From Flagellimonas taeanensis (GTDB taxonomy: Bacteria; Bacteroidota; Bacteroidia; Flavobacteriales; Flavobacteriaceae), in the NCBI RefSeq assembly GCF_003584105.1, contig NZ_QXFO01000028.1:62001-126000 (forward strand): DNA of 64,000 nt, given 5' to 3'. This document shows, piece by piece, positions 26,265 through 34,597 of the stretch. How positions within the stretch are numbered: position 1 is the stretch's first letter; every line of letters starts with the position of its first letter. The translations under genes and the position numbers were made by a program. The notes under the pieces are model-generated. The model was not told the origin of the DNA. It saw only the letters and a program-made list of their open reading frames with translations, and ran no database searches.

Positions 26265-27719
26265 TTATACTTCCCATCCTTCACGATAGGTTCGGGTAAC
26301 AAATTGGTTGGCGTCTTCAAAATTGGTGATCTTCATGTTCTCTCCGTCCCACAACAGTTTTTTACGGCCATAGAATTCAAAGTTGCCCTCAGCATTCGGT
26401 CTGCGCAACATATAACTGCGGATGGCCAAGTTGCCCATCAAAACGGTCTCCGTCATAGGCCCGGCATAGTCAAAGGAGGAGGTGAGATCCAAATGTTCCT
26501 GACTGCCAAAACCAGCTTTACAGGCATCCACCCATTTACGTTGGTGGCCATATTCGGGCTCTGGCATGTCCTCCACCTCGGGGCCGAACTCTGTAGTACC
26601 GTTGTTCAGATAGAGTTTGGGTGTCAATGGTGAACTGTCATTGATATTGGTGGAGATCACACCGTTTTCCCCATGGATCAGCACACCATTGTAGCTGCCT
26701 GGTCCACCAATATCACTGTCTGCTGGAATGATTTCTGGGTGGGAGGGACGTATGCCCCCATCGCTCCAAGTCATGATCAAAGGTGCTCCTGTTTTTTCGG
26801 TCGCTTCGTAGTTCAAGGTAATGAACGATGTGGCCGGACAGCCTTCTGGATGGTAATCGGGGTTCCACATTTGGGAGAACACTGTTCCAACACTGCATTC
26901 TGCAGCTGTAGGATAGCCCAGTTTCAAGGTTCTGTAGGGAATGTCCACCAAATGGCACCCCACATCGCCCAAGGCCCCAGTTCCATAGTCCCACCAGCCA
27001 CGCCAGTTGAACGGATGAAGGTTAGGGATATAGGGCTTTTCGGGGGCAGGGCCCAACCAAAGGTCCCAGAACAAATCTTCAGGCTTGCCTTCGGGATTGG
27101 GTTCGGGCATGGCGTAGCCTTGTGGCCACACAGGGCGGTTGGTCCAAATTTCCACTTTGGTGATCCGTCCCAATGCTCCGGAATCGACCCATTTTTGCAC
27201 CAAGCCCAACAACGGGTTGGACCCTCCTTGGTTGCCCATTTGGGTCACTGCTTTTTTGTCCCTCGCCATCTGGGTCAAGATGCGCGCTTCGCGGATGTTG
27301 TGGGTGAGGGGTTTCTGGACATAGACGTGCTTGCCGCGCTGCATGGCATAGGCCGCTGCAGGTCCATGTACGTGGTCCGGGGTACTGATGGTCACCGCGT
27401 CGATATCTTTTTCCTTATCGAGCATTTCACGATAATCGTTGTACAATTTGGCCTTGGGGAAACGTTCCACAGATTGTTTGGCCGACCCGGAAAAATCCAC
27501 ATCGCAAAGGGCCACTACGCGTTCGCGCCCGTTCACGGACGCATTGGCGATATCGCTGGCACCTTTACCGCCCGCACCGATTGCAGCTAGGTTCAAACGA
27601 TCACTGGGGGCCAAAAAGCCCGGCCCACCCAACACGTGGCGGGGTACGATAAAGATACTGGAAGCCATTGCAGTGTTCTTCACAAAGTTTCTTCTACTTG
27701 AGGATGATTTTTTTTTCAT
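26265..27719 (-). CDS. Gfo/Idh/MocA family oxidoreductase with Tat-type signal
   Basis: A 484-residue NAD(P)-dependent sugar-oxidoreductase-like protein. The N-terminus has a twin-arginine signal (SSSRRNFVKNTAMASS), so it is exported folded with its cofactor. The Rossmann region includes LAAIGAGGKGASDI, VALCDVDFSG and the EKP-like catalytic segment VYVQKPLTHNIREA. A middle block, WDLWLGPAPEKPYIP with the RGWWDYGTGALGDVGCHLVD stretch, is typical of the secreted Bacteroidota/Planctomycetes group. The substrate is probably a sugar or cyclic polyol. Single gene with its own terminator. Confidence 0.92.
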   Translation of the reverse strand: MKKKSSSSRRNFVKNTAMASSIFIVPRHVLGGPGFLAPSDRLNLAAIGAGGKGASDIANASVNGRERVVALCDVDFSGSAKQSVERFPKAKLYNDYREMLDKEKDIDAVTISTPDHVHGPAAAYAMQRGKHVYVQKPLTHNIREARILTQMARDKKAVTQMGNQGGSNPLLGLVQKWVDSGALGRITKVEIWTNRPVWPQGYAMPEPNPEGKPEDLFWDLWLGPAPEKPYIPNLHPFNWRGWWDYGTGALGDVGCHLVDIPYRTLKLGYPTAAECSVGTVFSQMWNPDYHPEGCPATSFITLNYEATEKTGAPLIMTWSDGGIRPSHPEIIPADSDIGGPGSYNGVLIHGENGVISTNINDSSPLTPKLYLNNGTTEFGPEVEDMPEPEYGHQRKWVDACKAGFGSQEHLDLTSSFDYAGPMTETVLMGNLAIRSYMLRRPNAEGNFEFYGRKKLLWDGENMKITNFEDANQFVTRTYREGWEV

Positions 27720-27872
27720 TTTTGTTTACGTTGTTTTGGTCGTGAATTGCCAAACAAGATAGGAAAAAAATGGAAGGAGTTGGTTTCGGGTTGGGATGGG
27801 ATAACAAAATGATAAAGGAGATGCTATTTTTCAAACTTATTTTAGCATAGGTCACAAATCCAACCCTCCGTC

Positions 27873-28238
27873 TCACTTCTTCTGCAAATTGAACACTGTT
27901 CCCGCAGGGTCCTGTATCCAATGCATATCATCCGGGAGTTCCTCTAGCTCGTCACAGGTTTCCACGCCCTTGGATTCCAGATAGTTCGTTGCTTCTTGTA
28001 CATCGGGAACCGTCAGTTGCAACCAAGTCTCCGAATGGGTATAGTTGTCCACGCAGTCCAGCCATATGACGTTGTTGCCGAACTTCACTTCGTGTGTCCT
28101 GGAAACTGTTGGGTTGGTTATTGGTTTTTCCGCCACCTCCAACTTCAGTATATCCTTGTAAAAGGCAACTGTTTTTTCGTATTTGCTTTTGGGTATTTTT
28201 ATGGCAATGTTGATTCCTGCTTCAAATTTTGTGTTCAT
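27873..28238 (-). CDS. VOC (glyoxalase/bleomycin resistance) superfamily protein
   Basis: A 121-residue protein with paired beta-alpha-beta-beta-beta modules: INIAIKIPKSKYEKTVAFYK at the N-terminus and LQLTVPDVQEATNYLESKG in the second half, ending DPAGTVFNLQKK. The metal ligands of true glyoxalases are not obvious, so binding or a different reaction is possible. The ATG at 28238 follows the DHFR-like gene by 7 bp, so the two are likely cotranscribed. Confidence 0.85.
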   Translation of the reverse strand: MNTKFEAGINIAIKIPKSKYEKTVAFYKDILKLEVAEKPITNPTVSRTHEVKFGNNVIWLDCVDNYTHSETWLQLTVPDVQEATNYLESKGVETCDELEELPDDMHWIQDPAGTVFNLQKK

Positions 28239-28245
28239 GTTGCTT

Positions 28246-28785
28246 TTATTTTTTTCGTTTGTAATGCAATTGGACCAGCCCCGTGTCGAATGTTCTTGTA
28301 CCCACGAGTTCAAGTATTTGTTCGGGTCTTCCGTCCTTAAAAAGGCGTGTGCCTTGTCCCAATAATATAGGAATGATGGATATGGTGAACTCATCGACCA
28401 AGTCGTGTTTCAATAATTCCGTGATCACTTCCGCGCCACCATCACAATAGATGTTTTTTCCATTTTCAGATTGAAGCCTTTTGACCAATCTGGCCAAGTC
28501 GCCTGTGTAAAATGTGGTTCTGCCCACGCTCGGTCTTTCGGTCCTTGTGATGACATATACATCCCTTTCGCCATTGTCGTAATGGGAAGCGCCTATTTCG
28601 CTGACCACATAGTCATAGGTTTTCCTGCCGATGATCAAGGTGTCTATGGTATCCGTGAACTTGGTGTATCCATAATCCTCACCCTCTTTTTCCACAATTT
28701 TCAAAAAACTAAGGTCGTCATTGGGTTTTGCAATGTATCCGTCCAAACTTGTTGCAATGAAAAGTGATAATTTTCGCATGTTCAT
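28246..28785 (-). CDS. Dihydrofolate reductase-like (RibD C-terminal domain) protein
   Basis: A 179-residue member of the RibD-C/YwjB-like group: SLFIATSLDGYIAKPNDDL at the N-terminus, TLIIGRKTYD in the middle, IYCDGGAEVITELLKHDLVDE and IPILLGQGTRLF near the end. The NADPH-binding strand pattern is kept; the substrate is unknown, and such small stand-alone members are not folate or riboflavin enzymes by default. Homologues usually start at the second Met (28779). It forms a pair with the VOC gene, downstream of an AraC regulator on the same strand. Confidence 0.88.
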   Translation of the reverse strand: MNMRKLSLFIATSLDGYIAKPNDDLSFLKIVEKEGEDYGYTKFTDTIDTLIIGRKTYDYVVSEIGASHYDNGERDVYVITRTERPSVGRTTFYTGDLARLVKRLQSENGKNIYCDGGAEVITELLKHDLVDEFTISIIPILLGQGTRLFKDGRPEQILELVGTRTFDTGLVQLHYKRKK

Positions 28786-28848
28786 TTTTTTTGTTTTTGC
28801 AAAACTAGTTGTGGACGATGGTGGCCACTTTGTAAGAATGCGACATTT

Positions 28849-29586
28849 TTAAAGTTGTGACGGGATCCGTCCTGTTTTTTGTTTGATTTCATTGGTTAGG
28901 TGTGAATGGTCATAGTAACCACATTCAAATGCTATGTCCAACAAACTTCTGCCTTTCCTTGGAGATTTAATTAAGTTTAATGCCTTTTGAAATCGAACTA
29001 TACTCGAATACTCTTTCGGGGTTAATCCAATTGAATCCTTAAATATTCTTTCCAATTGCCTTACTGAAATGTTGCTGCTCTTGGATAATTCTTCAATGGA
29101 TAAACTTCCCATTGAGTTTTGTATATGTTTAAGCAAGGGGGCTATTCTGTGCTTTTTACTGTTCTTTCTTCCAATAAAAAATTGGTTCAGGTAATCTGTA
29201 TGGTTTTCACCGTTAAATTTGTCCTTGTCAAAAGAAAGGTTTTGATCAAATAGAACAGTCTGATTTTTTAAATCATTTAATGAAACATAGGAGTAAAAGG
29301 ATGAAAATGCGGAAGGTTTAAGGCAGACTCCGATAAGGTGCGTATGCTCATCCATAAAACTCTCTTTGAAAGTTGTCATTGCACCAACTAGGTATGTTTT
29401 CCCATGTTCCATCGTTACGGAACCATTGTCGGTAATGCAACTGTCCCCAAGATTCATCACTAGGCCTGGACAACCGTCGGGAAATATGCGTTCCCAAACA
29501 CGGTCATTTTCTTCACCCTTCAGTTCCCAAAATGAATGAATATGGCTTCTTAGCTGATTACACGGGTTTGTTTCTTTGTATTTCAT
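28849..29586 (-). CDS. AraC family transcriptional regulator
   Basis: A 245-residue regulator. The N-terminal 130 residues are of the type seen in DUF6597-AraC proteins (RSHIHSFWELKGEENDRVWE, PDGCPGLVMNLG). The C-terminal 100 residues hold two helix-turn-helices (SIEELSKSSNISVRQLERIF and LLDIAFECGYYDHSHLTNEI). It lies 63 bp upstream of the DHFR-like/VOC pair on the same strand and probably regulates it (inference from position). Confidence 0.9.
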   Translation of the reverse strand: MKYKETNPCNQLRSHIHSFWELKGEENDRVWERIFPDGCPGLVMNLGDSCITDNGSVTMEHGKTYLVGAMTTFKESFMDEHTHLIGVCLKPSAFSSFYSYVSLNDLKNQTVLFDQNLSFDKDKFNGENHTDYLNQFFIGRKNSKKHRIAPLLKHIQNSMGSLSIEELSKSSNISVRQLERIFKDSIGLTPKEYSSIVRFQKALNLIKSPRKGRSLLDIAFECGYYDHSHLTNEIKQKTGRIPSQL

Positions 29587-29702
29587 TTGTTTGAATGACT
29601 ACCAGTGTTAAAGATAGGACTCGTTACACAAATGATGATAATCAGTAACGAGGGACGTTGGAAAAAATAGAAAACCATTGATTTCCAATAAATTATAGAT
29701 GT

Positions 29703-29738
29703 TAAAAAAACAAAAGAGATTCCACGTCAAGTGTGGAA
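29703..29738 (-). terminator. Possible terminator of mutS2
   Basis: TTCCAC and GTGGAA pair around a seven-base loop (29720-29738); on the minus strand a T-rich stretch with TTTTG and seven T follows. The stem is short. Confidence 0.4.
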
Positions 29739-29747
29739 TAAAAGCAT

Positions 29748-31919
29748 TTACCTCTTCGCCTCCACCAGTTCCAACTGCTCCACGCCCACATTGGTGGTAA
29801 ACATTCCGTAGTTCACCACGGCCTTGCCCTTTTCCAGACTATCGATACTGCCCACGGCCTTGCCGTCCATCAAACGGACGCGGTCGCCCACCTTAAAGAC
29901 AGGTCGGGGTTTGTTCTTTTCGGCTTGGACCTCTTTTTTCTTTTTCTCCTTTTTCTCCACCCGAACTTTTTGGATTTTCTGCTCCAGTTCTTGGGCCACC
30001 TGTTGCTGTTGTTCCTGCTTTTCCTTCGCTTTTTTGGCCGTGGTCTTTTTTCGCTTGCTGTTCTCGGTTTCCACGATCCGGAGCAGTTCCGAGATCAACG
30101 GTCGTTTTTTATTGTCGATGAAATAGCGTTCCGCAATGGTGTTCACCTTGTTGCCCAACTGGATCATCCGCTGGTTGTGGTCATATAGTTCCTGATAGCT
30201 CTCCAGCTTTGACTTGATCTTGGTGTTGAGTTGTTCCAGGCGTTCGGATTCTTCACGGGCCTTGGTTTCTTCTTCTTTAAGTTTGGAGCCGGTCTCCACC
30301 ATTTTGCTACGCTCTTTTTGCAGTTTGGCTATGGTGGCATCAAACCGGACTTTCCCCCGCTCAATCTTCTTCTTTGCCTTGTTGATCAAGGAGTAGGGGA
30401 TACCGTTCTTCTGCGCCACCTCAAACGTAAAGGAGCTTCCCGCTTCGCCCAGCACCAGTTGGAATGTGGGCTCCAGGGTCTTGGCATTGAAGAGCATGTT
30501 CGCATTGGTGGCATGGGGCAGCTCATTGGCCAGTGCCTTCAGGTTGGCATAGTGGGTGGTGATCACCCCATAGGCCCCACGCTCATAGAACACTTCCAAA
30601 AAGGCTTCCGCCAAGGCACCGCCCAGTTCGGGATCACTTCCGGTGCCAAATTCATCGATAAGGAACAGGGTCTCATCATTGCACTTTTTCAGGAACTGGT
30701 TCATGTTCTTTAACCGATAACTGTACGTACTCAGATGATTTTCAATGGATTGATTGTCCCCAATATCGGTCAAAATCTTTTCGAACAGACAGACCGAGCT
30801 ACGTTCGTGCACGGGAATGAGCATACCGCTCTGCAACATCACCTGCAAGAGGCCAATGGTCTTCAGGGTGATGCTTTTTCCCCCGGCATTGGGACCAGAG
30901 ATCACGATAATGCGGTTCTCCTTGTGCAGTTTGATGGTCTGCGGCCACGTTTTTTGCTGCTTTCTTTTATTGGAAAGGTAGAGCAAAGGGTGGTAGGCAT
31001 CCCTTAGGAACAGTTCCCGCTCCCCGTTCATTTCTGGTAAAACGGCATTCATGTCCGAGGCGTATTTGGCCTTGGCCGCCGTGATGTCCGTGTCCACCAA
31101 ATAGACCTGATAGGCTTTCAACAGATCCAAATAAGGCCTGATCTGGCCTGTCAACTGGTTCAATATTCGTTGGATTTCCTCTTTTTCCTCAAATTCCAGA
31201 TTGTTCAGTTCACGGGCATAGGTCAGAGTCGCTTCGGGAACAATGTAAACGATACTGCCTGTTTTTGAGGCACCCATGACACTGCCTTTCACTTTTTTTC
31301 GGTGCATGGCCTTCACGGCCAAGACCCTTCGGTTTTCCATGACGGATTCCCGGATCTCGTCCAGATAATCCAGGGACTGACAACGGGCCAGTGCGGCACC
31401 GAAACTTTGGTTGATCTTCCCCCTGACCTCATTGATCTGGCTACGGATCTGCCTCAAATCCGTGGAGGCCGAATCTTTGATCTCGCCAAACTTGTCGATA
31501 ACCGCATCAATGGCTTCTGAAATCTCCGAATTGGGTTCCAGTCCTTCCGATTTTTGAGAGAGCAATGGATAGTACTCCTTGAATTTTTTCAGAAATTTTT
31601 GATGGATGGTCACGGTTTTGCAAATGTTCCCGATTTTTCGGAAACCCATGATCTCCAGGGTGCTGTTGTCTATCTTCAACAGCCCAAGTTCCGGGTTGAT
31701 CTGGTCAAAGCCGTGGTTAGGGATGCGATTGTCGTTGGTAAAAGAGGCAAGGTACTCAGAAGTTTGTCCCAAAACGTCCATCAACTCCTCCCTGTCATCG
31801 ATAGGGACAATGTGCAGGGCATGTTCTTTGCCGAGTTCTGTGTTGCAGCGGGCCGATATTTGGTTCAAGACCGTTGGAAATTCGAGGTCTTGTAGTGTTT
31901 TGGGGTGAATGTTGCGCAT
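29748..31919 (-). CDS. MutS2 family ATPase without a Smr nuclease domain
   Basis: A 723-residue protein of the MutS2 branch, acting on recombination intermediates or collided ribosomes rather than mismatches. Core and clamp helices fill residues 1-320; the ATPase has Walker A SGPNAGGKSITLKTIG (about residue 340), Walker B FLIDEFGTGSDPELGGA and the THYANLKALA H-loop. A long Lys/Glu-rich coiled coil follows, then a KOW-like barrel (FKVGDRVRLMDGKAVGSI) that ends the protein. The C-terminal Smr endonuclease domain of typical MutS2 (about 780 residues) is absent, and the stop follows directly in sequence with no sign of a frameshift. Confidence 0.9.
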   Translation of the reverse strand: MRNIHPKTLQDLEFPTVLNQISARCNTELGKEHALHIVPIDDREELMDVLGQTSEYLASFTNDNRIPNHGFDQINPELGLLKIDNSTLEIMGFRKIGNICKTVTIHQKFLKKFKEYYPLLSQKSEGLEPNSEISEAIDAVIDKFGEIKDSASTDLRQIRSQINEVRGKINQSFGAALARCQSLDYLDEIRESVMENRRVLAVKAMHRKKVKGSVMGASKTGSIVYIVPEATLTYARELNNLEFEEKEEIQRILNQLTGQIRPYLDLLKAYQVYLVDTDITAAKAKYASDMNAVLPEMNGERELFLRDAYHPLLYLSNKRKQQKTWPQTIKLHKENRIIVISGPNAGGKSITLKTIGLLQVMLQSGMLIPVHERSSVCLFEKILTDIGDNQSIENHLSTYSYRLKNMNQFLKKCNDETLFLIDEFGTGSDPELGGALAEAFLEVFYERGAYGVITTHYANLKALANELPHATNANMLFNAKTLEPTFQLVLGEAGSSFTFEVAQKNGIPYSLINKAKKKIERGKVRFDATIAKLQKERSKMVETGSKLKEEETKAREESERLEQLNTKIKSKLESYQELYDHNQRMIQLGNKVNTIAERYFIDNKKRPLISELLRIVETENSKRKKTTAKKAKEKQEQQQQVAQELEQKIQKVRVEKKEKKKKEVQAEKNKPRPVFKVGDRVRLMDGKAVGSIDSLEKGKAVVNYGMFTTNVGVEQLELVEAKR

Positions 31920-31937
31920 CTTTTTCCGTTAGCAGGA

Positions 31938-31945
31938 CAAATATA
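31938..31945 (-). promoter_or_regulatory. Predicted -7 box of mutS2
   Basis: The minus strand reads TATATTTG, a full TAnnTTTG match, 18 bases ahead of the mutS2 start codon. Confidence 0.45.
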
Positions 31946-31996
31946 GGATTTTGCGGTTTTTGTTCTGCCCGTAAAAAGTAAAACCATGGCAATGCG

Positions 31997-32004
31997 TACA
32001 TTTG
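31997..32004 (+). promoter_or_regulatory. Predicted -7 box of the small membrane protein-ung unit
   Basis: TACATTTG matches TAnnTTTG, 35 bases before the small ORF at 32040. No good -33 element at normal distance. Confidence 0.4.
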
Positions 32005-32039
32005 ACAATATGTACAATCCTTATTCAAAAAGATAGGCA

Positions 32040-32144
32040 ATGAGAAACGACCATACCTTAATTTATGTGATTGCGGGGGTCATCCTGATTCATTTTATCG
32101 TTGGGATTGGCTATTTGATCTATAAATTGACCAAAAAGAAATAA
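32040..32144 (+). CDS. Small single-span membrane protein, 34 residues
   Basis: The frame ATG...TAA encodes MRNDHTLIYVIAGVILIHFI followed by VGIGYLIYKLTKKK. One strongly hydrophobic helix (about residues 7-29) is followed by a positively charged tail, expected to stay in the cytoplasm. It ends 3 bp before the ung start codon and is read in the same direction, so it is probably the first gene of a two-gene unit. No known family recognised; support is the clean membrane-protein composition and tight spacing. Confidence 0.65.
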   Translation: MRNDHTLIYVIAGVILIHFIVGIGYLIYKLTKKK

Positions 32145-32147
32145 CAT

Positions 32148-32813
32148 ATGGATGTTGCCATTGAGCCCAGTTGGAAGGTTCATTTACATCAAGAGTTTGA
32201 AAAACCCTATTTTCAACAATTGACCCAATTTGTGAAGCAAGAATATCAGCAATACTCCTGTTACCCAAAGGGTAAGGATATTTTTGCCGCTTTTGACCAT
32301 TGCCCGTTCAATGACACGAAAGTGGTCATCATCGGGCAAGATCCCTACCACGGTCCCGGCCAGGCAAACGGCCTCTGCTTTTCCGTAAAAGATGGTATTC
32401 CCCATCCACCTTCCTTGGTCAATATTTTCAAGGAAATCAAGACGGATGTGGAAAAGCCCTATCCGAAGAGCGGCAACTTGGAGCGCTGGGCCGACCAAGG
32501 GGTGCTCTTGCTGAACGCTACCTTGACCGTGAGGGCACATCAGGCCGGAAGCCACCAGAACAAGGGATGGGAAACGTTCACGGATGCAGTCATCCGAACG
32601 GTGTCTGAACACTTGGACGGGGTTGTTTTTCTGCTTTGGGGTGGTTTTGCCAAAAAGAAATCAGCCTTGGTCGATCAACGAAAACACCATATCCTGGCCT
32701 CCGGCCACCCCTCGCCCTTGAGCGCCAACCGTGGACTCTGGTTCGGGAACCGGCATTTTAGCAAAACGAACCAATTGTTGGCACAAATGGGGAAGACAGC
32801 CATTGAGTGGTAA
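32148..32813 (+). CDS. ung: Uracil-DNA glycosylase, family 1
   Basis: A 221-residue base-excision repair enzyme removing uracil from DNA. Motifs are complete: water-activating GQDPYHGPGQANGLCFSV (Asp about residue 65), LLLNATLTVRAHQAGSH and the C-terminal HPSPLSANRG loop. Length and order are standard for family 1. It ends 2 bp before the stop of the convergent next gene. Confidence 0.97.
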   Translation: MDVAIEPSWKVHLHQEFEKPYFQQLTQFVKQEYQQYSCYPKGKDIFAAFDHCPFNDTKVVIIGQDPYHGPGQANGLCFSVKDGIPHPPSLVNIFKEIKTDVEKPYPKSGNLERWADQGVLLLNATLTVRAHQAGSHQNKGWETFTDAVIRTVSEHLDGVVFLLWGGFAKKKSALVDQRKHHILASGHPSPLSANRGLWFGNRHFSKTNQLLAQMGKTAIEW

Positions 32814-32815
32814 CC

Positions 32816-33664
32816 TTATTCCCAAAGAAACCGTGAGGGCTCTTTGATTTCTTCAACCAAATTGAGATGGAATAGGCGTGATTGGATCTCGTCCAAGGTC
32901 CTTGAAGTCATTTGTTGCTGCCCCCAGGTAGTTTTTCCGAGCCACTCCTGAATATCTTCCAATTGTTGTCCATATCGATTGGAAAGGGTCCTATCGATAC
33001 TCGGGATTTCTTTGAATTCCAACGTATAGGTGTTGATGATTTCCAGAATGTGACCTAGAATCCCTCTGTTGTCTTTCAGAAACGAATCAGTGGCCGCAAT
33101 CACAAAACAGGGCCAAGGGGTAGGGCAGTCGCCCAATCTTTTAAAGGTTCTATTGTCCACTAAGGGTTTTGTGGTGAAATGTTCCCACATGAAATAGGCA
33201 TTGGAGCCTTCGGTCAGGTTTTTCACGGCACCGTCCAAGTTGTCCACGATTTCAAATTGGAGTTGTCCAGGGTCCCAACCTTGGTTTTGGGCATTGATGT
33301 AGGCCATCAAATGGCTTCCGCTCCCCATTCGGCTTATGGCCACCTTGTCATGCTGTACTGAAGCTATGGATGTCCTTTCACTGTCCGCCGCCACATGGAT
33401 GCCCCAGAGCAGGGGAGACGAGACAAATTCTTGGACAATCTTGCTCGGGTTTCCTTGCGATATGCTCTTGATAATGCCCTCCGTTAGAATGATGGCCATA
33501 TCGGTCTCGCCGGCATCCAATAGTTGGCACATTTTTCCGGTACCTTCGGGGACATCCGTCCAATTGAGCAAAATGCCCCTGTCCTCAAAAGCCCCATCTT
33601 CCATGGCCAAGTGCCAAGGCAGGTTAAAATGCTCTGGTACCCCAATGATGTTCACGTTCTTCAT
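32816..33664 (-). CDS. Type 2 periplasmic-binding-fold protein without signal peptide
   Basis: A 282-residue protein with the NMT1/THI5/TauA-like binding-protein fold: opening PEHFNLPWHLAMEDGAFEDR, LLDAGETDMAIILTEGIIKS, GIHVAADSERTS and ISRMGSGSHLMAYINAQ. No signal peptide or lipobox precedes it, and no permease or ATPase is nearby, so it is probably cytoplasmic. A group of this kind, including Candida albicans CA3427, has been described structurally as I recall; kinship is suggested by the missing signal and the length only. The ATG at 33664 starts MKNVNIIGVPEHF. It lies 44 bp after a nucleoside phosphorylase gene on the same strand, which may point to a nucleobase-like or pyrimidine ligand. 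Confidence 0.75.
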   Translation of the reverse strand: MKNVNIIGVPEHFNLPWHLAMEDGAFEDRGILLNWTDVPEGTGKMCQLLDAGETDMAIILTEGIIKSISQGNPSKIVQEFVSSPLLWGIHVAADSERTSIASVQHDKVAISRMGSGSHLMAYINAQNQGWDPGQLQFEIVDNLDGAVKNLTEGSNAYFMWEHFTTKPLVDNRTFKRLGDCPTPWPCFVIAATDSFLKDNRGILGHILEIINTYTLEFKEIPSIDRTLSNRYGQQLEDIQEWLGKTTWGQQQMTSRTLDEIQSRLFHLNLVEEIKEPSRFLWE

Positions 33665-33708
33665 CTCTTTGTTTTGATAAGACAAAAATAAGTGTTCCAC
33701 ACGGTATT

Positions 33709-34593
33709 TTATACCGATGGATCATTCACTAGCCTTTCCAAGGCGAATTTGATCAAGGAGTCGATGGTCTTGCCGCCATCCGTGGAGAACTCCCCTGTGG
33801 CCCGGTTGGCCAAAATGGCGTTCAACGACACCGCTTTGTGCCCCATCAATTTGGCAAGTCCATAGATACCTGCAGTTTCCATTTCCAGATTGGTGATTTG
33901 TTGGCCTTCAAAGGAAAATGAAGTCAGTTTGTCCTGAAAATCAGACACTTTTGGAGCTAACCGAAGTATTCTTCCCTGTGGCCCATAAAACCCTGAATTG
34001 GTGACTGTTATCCCTGAATAAACATCAGGCGAAACAAACACTTTTCTCAAATGCGCATCGGAGTCCACAACATAGGGTATGATATGGTGTCCGCCCCAAT
34101 CCAAATGCTTGATGAGTGCCTTTTCCATAGCCCTGTTTCTATGGCTGCTGTCTTCATAAAAATGTAGTAGCCCATCAAGACCAATGGCCGAAGTACTCAT
34201 CAGGAATGAATCAATGGGAATTTCAGGACGGATGGTACCCGATGTACCAATCCGTATGATACCAAGTTGTTTTTTTTCGTTTTTGACCTGTCTTGAAGGA
34301 AAATCGATATTGGCCAGAGCATCCAATTCATTCAGTACAATGTCGATATTGTCCGTACCAATGCCCGTGGAAATCACTGTGAGGCGTTTCCTAGACAAGT
34401 GTCCTGTATGGGCCAGAAATTCGCGCTTTCCTTTTCGTATTTCGATGCTATCGAAATATTTGGAAACTTCGTGAACGCGTTCAGGGTCACCGACGGTGAT
34501 GATGGTTTCCGCAATATCCTCTGGCAAGAGATTGAGATGATAAATGCTGCCATCAGGGTTCAGAATAAGCTCTGAGCTTCCTAATGAGGACAT
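33709..34593 (-). CDS. Nucleoside phosphorylase (uridine phosphorylase-like)
   Basis: A 294-residue PNP/UDP-family enzyme. Seen: phosphate-binding TVGDPERVHEVSKYF near residue 35, STGIGTDNIDIVLNE, IRIGTSGTI, and the nucleoside-site NLEMETAGIYGLAKL, with the Glu-Met-Glu motif that contacts ribose. It cleaves a nucleoside with phosphate to base plus ribose-1-phosphate; pyrimidine nucleosides are the likeliest substrates. It follows the DUF1835 gene by 4 bp on the same strand. Confidence 0.9.
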   Translation of the reverse strand: MSSLGSSELILNPDGSIYHLNLLPEDIAETIITVGDPERVHEVSKYFDSIEIRKGKREFLAHTGHLSRKRLTVISTGIGTDNIDIVLNELDALANIDFPSRQVKNEKKQLGIIRIGTSGTIRPEIPIDSFLMSTSAIGLDGLLHFYEDSSHRNRAMEKALIKHLDWGGHHIIPYVVDSDAHLRKVFVSPDVYSGITVTNSGFYGPQGRILRLAPKVSDFQDKLTSFSFEGQQITNLEMETAGIYGLAKLMGHKAVSLNAILANRATGEFSTDGGKTIDSLIKFALERLVNDPSV

Positions 34594-34597
34594 CCAC

